Shown here one piece after another: positions 54,780 through 64,000 of a stretch of DNA of 64,000 nt. This DNA comes from Sulfitobacter sp. SK012. Lineage in GTDB: Bacteria; Pseudomonadota; Alphaproteobacteria; Rhodobacterales; Rhodobacteraceae. How positions within the stretch are numbered: the stretch's first letter is position 1; each line of letters begins with the position of its first letter. Under the pieces are notes generated by a model. The model made no database searches. It worked only from the letters and a program-made list of their open reading frames with translations, and was not told the DNA's origin. The stretch covers positions 2,914,001 to 2,978,000 of the forward strand of contig NZ_CP025804.1 of NCBI RefSeq assembly GCF_003352085.1. The letters run 5' to 3'. The position numbers and the translations under genes are program-made.

Positions 54780-57494
54780 TTATTTTAGCTGCAATATATC
54801 TGGTTTACAGGATTTTCGGTTCGCCGGCATCTTATCCGCTCCGTCTACGCGCTTGCTCCGCGAACCTCCAACCTGCAATTTAAACTTGGGTGCGCTCAGC
54901 TTGCCGGTGACATCAAATGGCCAAGCCGCGCGCGCTAGTGGGCGCCCTACTGGCCGAGGTTCGGCGCGTATTTTGATGGCATCATTTTTCCAATCAACCG
55001 TCCCTCTGGCGACAAGCTGAACACTAGCGGTTTCAGCAACCACGGAATCAAAAACAACTTTGCCCGGCGAGATCTTAACAGGAGCGACGACACAGGCCAC
55101 ATCGGTATAGCCTTGCCTGATCTCTTTTGAGAAAAGCCATGGGAAAACACCCAGTCCCGCCAATTCCAAAAGGCTCGTCGCAATCTGCCCTTGGGACATG
55201 ACAATTGACGCAGAGCCATTCATCGAATTGACAAAAGCCTCGACTGAACTGCGGTTACCCACGACGCGGACGTTTCCCCTGAGTTGCCCGTTAGCTTCAA
55301 TATTCAAACCTGCAGCCTTGAGTAATTTCCTTATATCCCAGCCCTGCGTTGTTCCCGTCAGCGCGACAAAATTGGGCGATTCTACTAAGTCCATATCGGC
55401 TTGAAGGTTAAAGGAACCCCCGCCAAAGGCGACATCCAAAGGCCCAAGCCGTGCTTTGCCATTTTCAGAAACCAGTTCGCTTGAAACGCTGTTCAAGCCT
55501 TCGACTCCTGTGATCTCCTTGAAATCAATTTGTGCGAAAATGTCGGTTTCGATGAGAAAAGTTTCTAGATCAACAAAGTCGGCCGGACTGTCGCCCTTTT
55601 TTGGCAAAACAAGGGGCTGCAATTCTATCTCATCGGCCGCTGCATTCTGTTCGTCTTCGGGCCCACCAGCATCGCTAATCTTCCCAAGTTCAGTTACACC
55701 AGCAAGAGCGTTCTTCAGGTCGTTGAGAGACAGTTTTTCACTGATGATTTTTGCGTCGATCTTGGGACGGCCGTTTGCCTCACTGGTCGCAAGCGTGCCG
55801 GTTAATTCAGACGTACCAGCGCCCAAACCAAGTTCAGCATTCACAAACCCATCTTCTCCACGAATGGATGCGCTGAGTTTCAGCGGGCCGGCGTCTACGG
55901 GCTTTAACTTCAACGCCGATAGGAACTGCGCCCCATCAGCGATATCGAGGTCAAGATCCACTTCCATCCCATTCAGTGTCGTCACATCGCCGACCCTGAC
56001 GTTTGCGTCCATGGCCCACACATCGGTATTCACAGCCTTTGCCGTGAGGCCAACCAGGCTCAGGGAGCCCTGAGCATCATCGACGGAAAATTCGGCTTCA
56101 ATGCCGCCAAATGCATCGGCGACATCTTCCCCCAAACTTGACAACACAAGAGAAGCTGGCGCTGAAATTTCTCCGACTAGTTCGAGTTGCTTGAACTCCA
56201 GAAGGTTCAGAACATTGCCTCGGGCGATAAGTATGGGCGCATCGCGCGGACCTGCCTGCAGCGATATTTTCTCCAGCGCTAGATACCCCTCATCCGTACG
56301 CCGGATGCTGCCGATGGAAACAGGCCCTACTTCATCAAGGCCTTGCTGAAAGGCGTTGGTTTTCATCAGTAATTCGTCGAATTCCAGCGACCCGTTTTTG
56401 CTAAAGATTTGGGTAGAGATGCCTGTTAGCTTGAGTTCTTTAAGCTTGTTGGCCTTTTGAGGCGGCTTGTTCTCGGGAAAAAGACGGGCAATTAGCTCGA
56501 TGTTGAAATTTTTCATATCAGCCAGGTTTTCAATGTCGCCTATTGCTGTAATGGACTGCCCTTTTCCCAACTCAACTTCAGTAGATAAATTGGAAACAGA
56601 CGTGGTCCCCGCCTGGTTTGTCAGCATTGCAGACATCACAGCAGTTCCGTCCAAAGTGCCTTTCAGCTTTAGCACGTCCAATAGATCGCCTAATCCAGCT
56701 ACATCAATTTCAAGCTGCCCGGTAAAGCCACCGCCTTCTGATGTTGTGGTGGGCTCTCCATCAAAACTCAGCTCAATGGAACTGAAAGTGGCGCGCGTCG
56801 TGAAATCTGCGCCTTCGGGATAGTTCCCATCAATTGAAAATGGTTCGCCATTCACCGTTCCATTACTGATAACCTTGAGCTCTGTACCATCCTGCAACTG
56901 CTCCAGAGACAAGTTCTTGAGTTCGAAATCAAACTCAAATCCAGAAGTCTCGTCGTCCATAAGTAACTGAATGTTGGTGAATGTCGCGGTTCTGGTTCTA
57001 AGAAAATCCAGAAGGCCGTTCCCCTGATCGCCACCCTCTTCAGCTTGATCAACTTCGGTCGTTTCAGACGGACCTGAGGCTTTTGAACGTTCCTCCTCGT
57101 TTTCGGTCCAGCTTGACTTGCCGTTCGCATCTTTGAGCAAACTGACCTTTAAGCCGTCGATAAACAGATTGTTCAAATCGACCTTGCCATCGAGCAGCCC
57201 CAACAAGTTCAGATCAAATTCAAAACTCGAGAGCTCCGCTAGGTTTACACCCTCCATATCCTCACTTGGGATGAGCACGCCGCTCGCCTTAACGCGGCTG
57301 ACCCGACTAACCCGAGCGCTAACGTCCCCGGTAACCAAAAGCGGTTGTCCAATTTGCTTCGAAAGGGCATCCGAAACGATTGACCGGCGAAAGTCGCTGA
57401 ACAATGGCGTCGCTAAGATGGACCAGGCCAACGCAACAAGAACGATGGAAACGACGCCCAATCCCAGTGCTATCCGTAATACCCAGCGCATCAT
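54780..57494 (-). CDS. AsmA-family membrane protein
   Basis: The 904-residue protein has one N-terminal membrane segment (IALGLGVVSIVLVALAWSIL) and a long periplasmic beta-rich part. The C-terminal AsmA domain is clear: GSASIVMSQGQIATSLLELAGLG, KISPGKVVFDSVVAETASV and DVTGKLSAPKFKLQVGG. An acidic linker sits around residues 135-160. AsmA proteins are thought to help move lipids between membranes. It ends convergent with the preceding small gene. Confidence 0.92.
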   Translation of the reverse strand: MMRWVLRIALGLGVVSIVLVALAWSILATPLFSDFRRSIVSDALSKQIGQPLLVTGDVSARVSRVSRVKASGVLIPSEDMEGVNLAELSSFEFDLNLLGLLDGKVDLNNLFIDGLKVSLLKDANGKSSWTENEEERSKASGPSETTEVDQAEEGGDQGNGLLDFLRTRTATFTNIQLLMDDETSGFEFDFELKNLSLEQLQDGTELKVISNGTVNGEPFSIDGNYPEGADFTTRATFSSIELSFDGEPTTTSEGGGFTGQLEIDVAGLGDLLDVLKLKGTLDGTAVMSAMLTNQAGTTSVSNLSTEVELGKGQSITAIGDIENLADMKNFNIELIARLFPENKPPQKANKLKELKLTGISTQIFSKNGSLEFDELLMKTNAFQQGLDEVGPVSIGSIRRTDEGYLALEKISLQAGPRDAPILIARGNVLNLLEFKQLELVGEISAPASLVLSSLGEDVADAFGGIEAEFSVDDAQGSLSLVGLTAKAVNTDVWAMDANVRVGDVTTLNGMEVDLDLDIADGAQFLSALKLKPVDAGPLKLSASIRGEDGFVNAELGLGAGTSELTGTLATSEANGRPKIDAKIISEKLSLNDLKNALAGVTELGKISDAGGPEDEQNAAADEIELQPLVLPKKGDSPADFVDLETFLIETDIFAQIDFKEITGVEGLNSVSSELVSENGKARLGPLDVAFGGGSFNLQADMDLVESPNFVALTGTTQGWDIRKLLKAAGLNIEANGQLRGNVRVVGNRSSVEAFVNSMNGSASIVMSQGQIATSLLELAGLGVFPWLFSKEIRQGYTDVACVVAPVKISPGKVVFDSVVAETASVQLVARGTVDWKNDAIKIRAEPRPVGRPLARAAWPFDVTGKLSAPKFKLQVGGSRSKRVDGADKMPANRKSCKPDILQLK

Positions 57495-57542
57495 CCTTCG
57501 TACTCCCTAATCAATCTCAAGCATGAAATTGGCAAATTTCCG

Positions 57543-57650
57543 TCAAACAAGTGGATCCCTTGGGGCCCTGCCCTTTTGACCTGTTTTTCCATCCCTATGC
57601 CCTGTCGGGACTTTAAGCACTTTGGGATCAACTTCATAGGGCGGCGTCAT
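57543..57650 (-). CDS. Possible 35-residue peptide upstream of asmA-like gene
   Basis: An ATG at 57650 opens a short basic frame (PPYEVDPKVLKVPTGHRDGK) ending at 57543, 48 bases before the AsmA start and in the same direction. There is no strong ribosome site. It could be a leader peptide or a chance frame. Confidence 0.3.
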   Translation of the reverse strand: MTPPYEVDPKVLKVPTGHRDGKTGQKGRAPRDPLV

Positions 57651-58281
57651 GATTTGCAAGCCATTCTCATTGATCTAACCAAAGGTTGGAACAATCAAAC
57701 TCTCGGCAAGGATTATGATTAGAATAAAAGGTCCCATCAATTCGAGCCGACCACCTCGAAGACAATTAACATTGGCGCCAGCAACTCCCTGAAATCGGCA
57801 CCTATTGATGGCTTCCACTGCATCTCCTATTCGGTAGTTTCAGCGCATCAAGGCAGCCAATTGATGCTAGATACCCGTAATCGCCTTGATCGAAATCAGC
57901 AGAGTTGAAGCTTGCATGCCCCAATGATTTTGCGTTGCCCCGGTTAGAGGCGAAGACTTGAAATGAGATCTTGGCCTGGTTTCAGGCGAGTTTTCATTTT
58001 ACCCACAGTCCGAACGGTTCGTCGCTCGAACGACATCTCCCAGCCCTTGATGTTTGTAGAGATAGAAACGTCAAAGACGATGGCTGGCCTTCAATTAGCT
58101 GCTCCCTGCGCTGGGAATGACTATTGTGGTTCCCAAGCCAACCAAAGCCGCAACATGCACTTTTTTGAGGTATAGCCGCGTGCCATGCCGTCGACTGCTG
58201 CACAAAGCGGGTTCCCAAGGTTGCATACCAAACCTTGGAAGCTATCATCTATTTCATAATTGAAGTTCTGGGAGACACGAT
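57651..58281. other. 630-base intergenic stretch, no gene seen
   Basis: Neither strand shows a convincing protein, and frames present are short and cysteine-rich. No tRNA, terminator or repeat family was recognised. The end carries the ribosome site (GGGAGACACGAT) of the amidohydrolase gene. Confidence 0.45.
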
Positions 58282-60150
58282 ATGCAGCGAAAACCCTTCA
58301 ACTTTGCGGCAACAACCGCTTTCGTTGGGCTGTTGTGTACCAGCCAGAGCGTCAGCGCTCAGGACATGGTCGAGACGATCTATCTCGGGGGCCCCATTCT
58401 GACAATCAACGATGATGCGCCCCGCGCTGAGGCGGTTGCGGTGGCTGACGGCAAGATTGTCTCCGTTGGATCGCTCTCCGACATCATGGCGCTGCGCGGC
58501 GAAACGACCGAAATCTTTGATCTTGAGGGTCGCGCAATGCTGCCCGGGTTTGTCGACAGCCATGGGCATGCCGTGATGGGGGGACTGCAGGCACTGTCTG
58601 CCAATCTTCTGGCCGCGCCAGACGGCGATGTCACCGATATTCCCAGCCTTCAGGACACGCTGCGCGATTGGATGGCCGAAAATGCGGCCACAGTGGACAA
58701 GGTGCAATTGATCGTTGGCTTTGGGTATGACCAATCGCAATTGACCGAATTGCGCCACCCCACGCGGGACGACCTCGATGAAGTATCAACGGATATCCCC
58801 ATTATCATTGTCCATCAGTCAGGCCACTTTGGTGTCGCCAACTCCAAAGCTCTCGAATTAACCAATGTTGATGCGAGCCTTCCCGATCCGGCAGGCGGCA
58901 TCATCAGACGGCAAGAGGATGGCACCCCCAGCGGGGTTCTTGAGGAAAACGCATTTTTCGCGGTGTTGACCAACCTGCTTGGTGGGCTTGGTGAAGAAGG
59001 CTTGCGCGCCTTTGCAAACGCGGGCCCTAAGCTTTGGGCGAAGTTCGGCTATACAACGGCGCAAGAAGGGCGTGCGGCTCCTGCAATCGTTGAAGTTATG
59101 AAAAGCGTCGCGTCCGAAGGTGGCTTCAAAGTTGACGTCGTGGTCTATCCCGACATGATGGTTGATCGCGATTACATCGCAGCGAATGTGTCGGATGAGT
59201 ATGTAAATAGGATGCGTGTTGGCGGTGCGAAACTTACGATTGATGGCTCTCCCCAAGGTTTCACGGCTTGGCGGGACCGTCCCTATTTTGACCCGGTGGG
59301 CGAATATGAGCCCGGCTATCTCGGGTACCCTGCCGTCACAAATGAACAGGTGATTGACGCCGTAGACTGGGCGTTTGAAAACGATATTCAGATCCTTGTG
59401 CATTCCAACGGAGAGGCGGCATCGGATCTTCTGCTTGCGTCGATTGATAGTGCTACAACGAAATACGGCCCCGCGGATCGGCGTCCCGTGCTGATCCATG
59501 GGCAATTCCTGCGCGAAGATCAGGTTGATGAGATGCAAAGGCTTGATGTGTTTCCATCCTTGTTCCCAATGCACACGTTTTATTGGGGCGATTGGCACCG
59601 CGATCACACTGTCGGGCCAGTCCTTGCGGAGAATATTTCCCCAACTGGGTGGGTGCGTCAGCGCGGTATGAAGTTTGGCTCGCACCATGACGCGCCAGTG
59701 GCGTTTCCTGACAGCATGCGAATTCTAGATGCGACGGTAACCCGGCGAACAAGGTCGGGTGACATCCTGGGCCCGTCTCAGCGGGTGGATGTAATGACGG
59801 CCCTTAAATCGATGACGATCTGGCCTGCATGGCAACATTACGAGTCAGACATGAAGGGCAGCATCGAAGTCGGCAAACTCGCGGATTTTGTGATCCTGTC
59901 TGACGACCCAACTGCAGTTGATCCTGAGATACTCGACACGCTGACGGTCATGACGACGATCAAAGAGGATGAGGTGATTTATTCCGCCCAGGCCCCACAG
60001 AAAGACGGCGCGCTCCAAGGTTCACAAAGCCGCGTCGCATTAGCGTCGAGCGGAACACCGATGGATGGCCATGCATTTCTTCATGTGACGGAAATCGGAA
60101 TGTTGAAGATGATCGGTGCGGAACCGAAGCAGGCAAAAAACAGCCCCTGA
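58282..60150 (+). CDS. Exported metal-dependent amidohydrolase (Amidohydro_3/YtcJ type)
   Basis: The 622-residue protein has a signal peptide ending SVSAQD. The metal-binding start of the family is clear: AMLPGFVDSHGHAVMG. Other features are IIIVHQSGHFGVANSKALEL, QILVHSNGEAASD, KFGSHHDAPVAFPDS and WQHYESDMKGSIEVGKLADFVILSDDP. YtcJ-like enzymes hydrolyse amide, ester or related bonds; the substrate is unknown. Export is unusual for many members and fits the neighbouring exported hydrolase. Confidence 0.9.
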   Translation: MQRKPFNFAATTAFVGLLCTSQSVSAQDMVETIYLGGPILTINDDAPRAEAVAVADGKIVSVGSLSDIMALRGETTEIFDLEGRAMLPGFVDSHGHAVMGGLQALSANLLAAPDGDVTDIPSLQDTLRDWMAENAATVDKVQLIVGFGYDQSQLTELRHPTRDDLDEVSTDIPIIIVHQSGHFGVANSKALELTNVDASLPDPAGGIIRRQEDGTPSGVLEENAFFAVLTNLLGGLGEEGLRAFANAGPKLWAKFGYTTAQEGRAAPAIVEVMKSVASEGGFKVDVVVYPDMMVDRDYIAANVSDEYVNRMRVGGAKLTIDGSPQGFTAWRDRPYFDPVGEYEPGYLGYPAVTNEQVIDAVDWAFENDIQILVHSNGEAASDLLLASIDSATTKYGPADRRPVLIHGQFLREDQVDEMQRLDVFPSLFPMHTFYWGDWHRDHTVGPVLAENISPTGWVRQRGMKFGSHHDAPVAFPDSMRILDATVTRRTRSGDILGPSQRVDVMTALKSMTIWPAWQHYESDMKGSIEVGKLADFVILSDDPTAVDPEILDTLTVMTTIKEDEVIYSAQAPQKDGALQGSQSRVALASSGTPMDGHAFLHVTEIGMLKMIGAEPKQAKNSP

Positions 60151-60318
60151 ATCGTAGATTTTACAGTTATCCGCCTGCTTAGCAGATCTTGATTATTGCT
60201 AGGCGGGCGACAGTTTTGAAACCGATGCGGAACTTAAGCATTTATTTCAATGGCTTTAAAAATGGGCGAAGCGTTGATATGCCTTTCCCAAACTACTGTC
60301 CAAATGGAGTTATAAAAA

Positions 60319-61122
60319 ATGTCTTACATTTCTCGCGCAATTGGTGCCGCGGCCGTCACGCTAGCCGCCTTTCTTTATTCGGGCCAATCCACCAACGCCC
60401 AGAGCACAGGGGATAACGAGACTATGGATAAACCGGTTTTTGTGATGGTCCACGGAACATTCCAGTGGGCTGGGCAGTGGCAACCCCTGAGCACAATGCT
60501 TGAGGATGCTGGGTATGAGGTGATCGAAGCATCTTTGACGGGGCTTGGTGAGAAAGAGCATTTGCTGTCCAAGGAAACTGGTCTGATGACCCATATTCTG
60601 GACGTCTCCAACATTATGAGCTGGCGCGATTTGAGCAACGTCATTCTGGTTTCACATAGTTACGGCGGGCCTGTCATATCAGGCGCAGCCGCCCATGAGC
60701 CGGATCGCGTTAAGCACCTAGTTTTCATCGACACGGTGCCGCTGGATCACGGCGAGAACCTGATCGATGGGTTTGGTCCCGATGTTTATGATGTGGCCAA
60801 AATTTCTGTCGACAAAGACGGAGACGGTTGGGTCATCCCATCAGATACCCTTCGTGAAGCGAAACCGACCATGCGCCCCCACCCTTGGAAATCCTACATT
60901 GAACGCATCGACTTACCCGCGGACACACCAGATTTTGCGGGCACAATCATCGTGGCGACTGAGGGCGAGGTCTTTTCCCATATGCGAAACGTCCAAGCTC
61001 CGGCGCGCGCCGAAAAACGAGGGTGGGATTTGGTGACTGTGGAAGGGCCTCATCAACTGATGGAAGTAAGCCCATCCAAGGAAATAGTCGCCGAAATACT
61101 GCTTAATATTGCCAAAAACTAA
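60319..61122 (+). CDS. Exported alpha/beta hydrolase
   Basis: The 267-residue protein has a signal peptide (IGAAAVTLAAFLYSGQSTNAQ). The hydrolase fold shows VMVHGTFQWAGQW for the oxyanion hole, the nucleophile Ser in VSHSYGGPV and the catalytic His in EGPHQLMEVSP. It resembles esterases of the methyl-salicylate esterase/EstC type. It lies 168 bases after the amidohydrolase and 100 bases before the DUF1254 gene, all in one direction. Confidence 0.9.
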   Translation: MSYISRAIGAAAVTLAAFLYSGQSTNAQSTGDNETMDKPVFVMVHGTFQWAGQWQPLSTMLEDAGYEVIEASLTGLGEKEHLLSKETGLMTHILDVSNIMSWRDLSNVILVSHSYGGPVISGAAAHEPDRVKHLVFIDTVPLDHGENLIDGFGPDVYDVAKISVDKDGDGWVIPSDTLREAKPTMRPHPWKSYIERIDLPADTPDFAGTIIVATEGEVFSHMRNVQAPARAEKRGWDLVTVEGPHQLMEVSPSKEIVAEILLNIAKN

Positions 61123-61222
61123 TATTCAAGAATGCGAGTACTAGTTCGGTTGGGTTGTTTTCCATCTCCCTCTTGGGAGAAGTTAACGCCGTATCCATGA
61201 CCCGTATTGTAAGGAGACGAAC

Positions 61223-62236
61223 ATGAGATTCTCGCAAATGAAATTACCATTTTTCATCTTGGCCACGGTAGGCACTGCCGCGGTTGCCGACGGCATTACG
61301 GTAACGCCGGAAACCTACATTCGGGCAGAAACTGATGTCGCATTTGCGGATTTTCAGCGCCGTGCAGATGGTATGATCAATACCAACGCCTTCGTGCGCG
61401 AACCAACTTTGCTGGATGATCAACCCGTTATCCGGATGAACCGAGACACGCTATATGGCAGCGTTGTCATCGACACCCAAGGCGGTGCCAAGATCACTGT
61501 CCCAAAGGCAGAGGACGGAAGATACATTTCTGTCCTCGTGTTGGACAATGACCACTACGCTCCTGCGGTGTATTACGAGCCCGGCACATATGATCTGCCC
61601 ACGGACACGCGCTATGTGACGCTACTCTACCGGGTTCAGTTGCTTGATTATTCAAACCCTGATGATGTCGCTGCGGCCAACGCCCTTCAAGATCAGTTTG
61701 TTGTTCAAGCAAGCAGTTCGGAGCCATTTCAATCACCCCAGTGGAATGTCGACAGTATGCTGGCCCTGCGGGCGGAGTATGAAGTTGAGTTCAAGAAGTT
61801 CGCGCAGTTTGAGCCCGATTGGATGGGCCCACGTGGCGAGGTAAACGAAGAAACCCGACACCTTGCTGCCGCTGGTGCCTGGGGTCTGTTTCCGTCAAAA
61901 GATGCGGTTTACATCAACTATGCTGGGCCGACTGACCCGGAAAAGTGTTATTCGGCCACCTACGAGACACCGCAGACCGAAGCCTTTTGGTCCATCACCG
62001 TCTACGGCGATGACGGGTTCATGAAAAGCGACAACAACGTCATTAATGACCGCAATGTATCATCCAATGACGATGGTACCTTTACCGCATTTTTCGGATC
62101 CGAAGCAGCGTGTGGTACAAAAGAAAATCGCGTTGATATCAGCGATGGTTGGAATTTCTTGCTTCGTATTTACAGACCAGGGTCTGAAATTTTATCCGGA
62201 GAATACACTCTGCCGGAGGTTTCTACGTTAGAGTAA
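61223..62236 (+). CDS. Exported DUF1254/DUF1214-family protein
   Basis: The 337-residue protein has a signal peptide ending AAVADG. The DUF1254 part has NTNAFVREPTLLDDQPVIRMNRDTLYGS, and the C-terminal DUF1214-like part has TEAFWSITVYGDDGFM and GWNFLLRIYRPGSEILSG. These families are common in exported proteins of unknown function and often sit near hydrolases. AAGGAG precedes the ATG. Confidence 0.88.
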   Translation: MRFSQMKLPFFILATVGTAAVADGITVTPETYIRAETDVAFADFQRRADGMINTNAFVREPTLLDDQPVIRMNRDTLYGSVVIDTQGGAKITVPKAEDGRYISVLVLDNDHYAPAVYYEPGTYDLPTDTRYVTLLYRVQLLDYSNPDDVAAANALQDQFVVQASSSEPFQSPQWNVDSMLALRAEYEVEFKKFAQFEPDWMGPRGEVNEETRHLAAAGAWGLFPSKDAVYINYAGPTDPEKCYSATYETPQTEAFWSITVYGDDGFMKSDNNVINDRNVSSNDDGTFTAFFGSEAACGTKENRVDISDGWNFLLRIYRPGSEILSGEYTLPEVSTLE

Positions 62237-62555
62237 AGACCAACAGTGCGATGGCCGGCGGCTTGGTTTGTGGGCGACAGTTGTGCCCGCGTGGTCTTGC
62301 GGCATGCACCTACATCCAGTCTAGTGAAACTGCACCGCTGCGCTGGACGAACTGGGTAATGGCCGAGACTGATGGCTACGGTAATCCCATGTCCTGCGTT
62401 GCCGCCGGTGGGCTATTGACCCAAAGCTTTCAATTCCCCAACACGCGCCAACACGCGGCGAATGTCTCCGATTGATGAACTAGCGCGGGCTACAGTTTGG
62501 ACGGGCACTACGGTGGTTTCACTTACAACAGTTGTTCGGATACTTTGGCTGCAGG
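62237..62555. other. Intergenic stretch with no recognised element
   Basis: Between two convergent genes. The frames present are short and do not resemble proteins. No hairpin with a T-run was noticed. Confidence 0.4.
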
Positions 62556-63377
62556 TCACGTCAAGAATTGATCAATCTGCGCTTTCACTTGATCTTTTAG
62601 CCCTACTGTTTGAGCGAGAATTTCTTTGGTTTTCAAAAAATCCAACGAGCGGTAGCTGTCCACAGGGGGCCGCAGCAAAGCTGTCTTAGGATGTTTCGTC
62701 GCCGCGTACTGAACAATTGTCATCTGCATGATTTGGCTTGAGGCATACATCGCATCGATTTTATTGGGCCGCGCAGCGTCAGAGCCGTGCGAGCCACCTG
62801 AGACATCGACGGCGATCACATGTTGTGCTTGGTCTTGTAGGATATCCAACGGGCAAGGATTGGTGGCGCTTCCGTCGATGTAGAAACGTCCCTCACGTTC
62901 AACAGGCAAAAACACTGCCGGCATTGCAGCAGAGGCTGCCATTGCTGACAAAAGGGACCCGCCTTCAAAAACAGTTGTGCTTTGACGGTAGTAATCTGTC
63001 GCGGCAATCTTGAGGGGGATGGCAAGCTCGGCGAATGTATCTGGGATCGCTTCAGGTAAGAACGTCTTCAAGATGCGCTCTAAATTCAACTCGCCGATGC
63101 GGGGCCCGCCATCACGAAAGAAATCCCCGAGGCTAGACGGGCGAACCTTGAAAATATTGCCCATCAAGGTCATTGGGCTGCTGATCTTGCTGTAGATGTG
63201 ATCAGTGATCGCGTCGGCGGACATACCTGCGCAGGCGGCAGCCCCAATGATGGAACCGATTGACGTACCTGCGATAAGGTTAGGCTTAAGTCCCAATTCA
63301 TCAAAAGCTCTGACAACGTGGATATGAGCTAATCCGCGCGCGCCGCCTGCGCCCAAAGCGAGAGCAATCTTATCCAT
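62556..63377 (-). CDS. Patatin-like phospholipase
   Basis: The 273-residue protein has the glycine-rich oxyanion loop LALGAGGARGLAHIHV, the nucleophile Ser in IAGTSIGSIIGA and the Asp of the catalytic dyad in FYIDGSATNPCP. No signal peptide is seen, so it is cytoplasmic. It lies 15 bases downstream of the partial hydrolase gene and is likely co-transcribed with it. Confidence 0.92.
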   Translation of the reverse strand: MDKIALALGAGGARGLAHIHVVRAFDELGLKPNLIAGTSIGSIIGAAACAGMSADAITDHIYSKISSPMTLMGNIFKVRPSSLGDFFRDGGPRIGELNLERILKTFLPEAIPDTFAELAIPLKIAATDYYRQSTTVFEGGSLLSAMAASAAMPAVFLPVEREGRFYIDGSATNPCPLDILQDQAQHVIAVDVSGGSHGSDAARPNKIDAMYASSQIMQMTIVQYAATKHPKTALLRPPVDSYRSLDFLKTKEILAQTVGLKDQVKAQIDQFLT

Positions 63378-63392
63378 AGTGGTGTCCTGAAT

Positions 63393-64000
63393 TCAGATGG
63401 GGGATGCGACAAAATCCGTATAAAGCACTTTCAACCGCTCAGTATCGTCTGCTGTCCAGTTTGGTGGATCGGTGACCGTCAGCCAACCGTCGATGTATTC
63501 GAGCGCATCATAGGTATGCCCATATCCTGACGGTGGGGATGTGGCCATCGGCACATCAAAGCCAACCTGAAGGAACGTCACTATTGGATACCAGTCAAAA
63601 TATGGTGCCACATCTCTGCCACGGATTTTGCCCAGCCAATCGGGACGGCGAAAAGCTAGCCTGGGTGAGAAAAATACCATTGGATCGCTCGCATGTTGCA
63701 GATAAAGCAAACGCATCCTGCCCCATTCACCCCCAGCCGGCACAGCGATCCCGTCTTGGTTCATAAACCGGACAAGTGCACCATCACGGTATTCGGGTAA
63801 CCATGCAGGGCTGCCTTCATTACGGCTTGCGGTGATCCTTGCCCAGACCGTACTGGCAAAGGGTGGGCCACTCCAAAGGGCGCCGTCAATAGGATCTGCG
63901 AAAACGGTTACCAAATCTGCGGAAGCCTCAGACCCTAGCGCGCCTAGGCTTAACCCGAAAAGGTAGAGCTTGGGGCGCGTATCCTTGGGCAATTTGGTCC
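63393..64000 (-). CDS. C-terminal part of an Abhydrolase_9-type protein, cut by the window edge
   Basis: The open frame continues past the right edge. The visible part has the nucleophile motif LFGLSLGALGSE and segments WSGPPFASTVWARITASRNEGSP, YLQHASDPMVFFSPRL and a final GYGHTYDALEYIDGWLTVT, matching the C-terminal catalytic domain of the Abhydrolase_9 family, whose N-terminal half is normally membrane-spanning. Substrate unknown; esterase-like chemistry is expected. Confidence 0.85.
   Translation of the reverse strand, partial: TKLPKDTRPKLYLFGLSLGALGSEASADLVTVFADPIDGALWSGPPFASTVWARITASRNEGSPAWLPEYRDGALVRFMNQDGIAVPAGGEWGRMRLLYLQHASDPMVFFSPRLAFRRPDWLGKIRGRDVAPYFDWYPIVTFLQVGFDVPMATSPPSGYGHTYDALEYIDGWLTVTDPPNWTADDTERLKVLYTDFVASPI

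Noticed and set aside
57963..58248. Short frames on both strands upstream of the amidohydrolase
   Set aside because: Both are short, cysteine-rich, lack ribosome sites and resemble no known protein.
1..64000. CRISPR arrays, rRNA genes, prophage structural genes or replication origin
   Set aside because: No regularly spaced repeats, rRNA-like sequence, capsid or tail genes, or origin-like clusters were seen on reading the window.

Overview
The window looks like a chromosome segment of a marine alphaproteobacterium of the Rhodobacterales (Roseobacter group). The evidence is the block accB-accC-aat next to a DUF2155 gene and an NDUFA12-type complex I subunit, a short-chain fatty acyl type regulator, a Tat-exported PhoX phosphatase, and two branched-chain-type ABC importers. 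The species cannot be named from the sequence alone.

Positions 1-34,300 are mostly ordered, well-packed genes. They start with a response regulator and the start of its operon partner. A ScfR-type regulator is divergent from a five-gene ABC importer (2,096-7,339). Then come acetyl-CoA carboxylase subunits accB/accC, aat, DUF2155, NDUFA12, a Rid protein, clpX, clpP and phoX with a possible Pho box. The zinc-uptake locus follows: zur and znuB are intact, but znuA and znuC are both broken by several mutations. From 33,319 down to 19,173 lies a compact minus-strand unit of 14 genes with overlapping or near-touching reading frames. It encodes tryptophan 2,3-dioxygenase, kynureninase, an anthranilate-type CoA ligase, a two-domain monooxygenase/reductase of the 2-aminobenzoyl-CoA type, acyl-CoA dehydrogenase, enoyl-CoA hydratase, SDR, a MarR regulator, a complete ABC importer and a RidA protein. 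Together these suggest uptake of tryptophan, kynurenine or a related compound and its breakdown through anthranilate and 2-aminobenzoyl-CoA. A 37-bp inverted repeat upstream of the first gene is a likely operator.

A tRNA-Thr(UGU) at 34,409 marks the change to an accessory region. From 34,485 to about 51,660 there is an IS21-family element, a decayed IS3-family remnant, an IS30-family element and an IS3-family element. Each of the three recognisable elements carries one disabling lesion in its transposase. Between them are a glycosyltransferase, an eight-haem cytochrome c with a repeat-rich C-terminus, an outer-membrane barrel protein, a sulfatase with an unusual maturation motif, a divergent membrane-anchored regulator-like protein, a HlyD-family protein, a SYLF-domain protein and a Rid protein.

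From 51,800 to the end the genes are mainly envelope or exported proteins: a phospholipase D/cardiolipin-synthase-like lipoprotein, AsmA, a periplasmic amidohydrolase, an exported alpha/beta hydrolase, a DUF1254 protein, a patatin-like phospholipase and the end of an Abhydrolase_9-type protein. The exported amidohydrolase, hydrolase and DUF1254 genes form a same-strand group, possibly one periplasmic degradation module with the sulfatase cluster.
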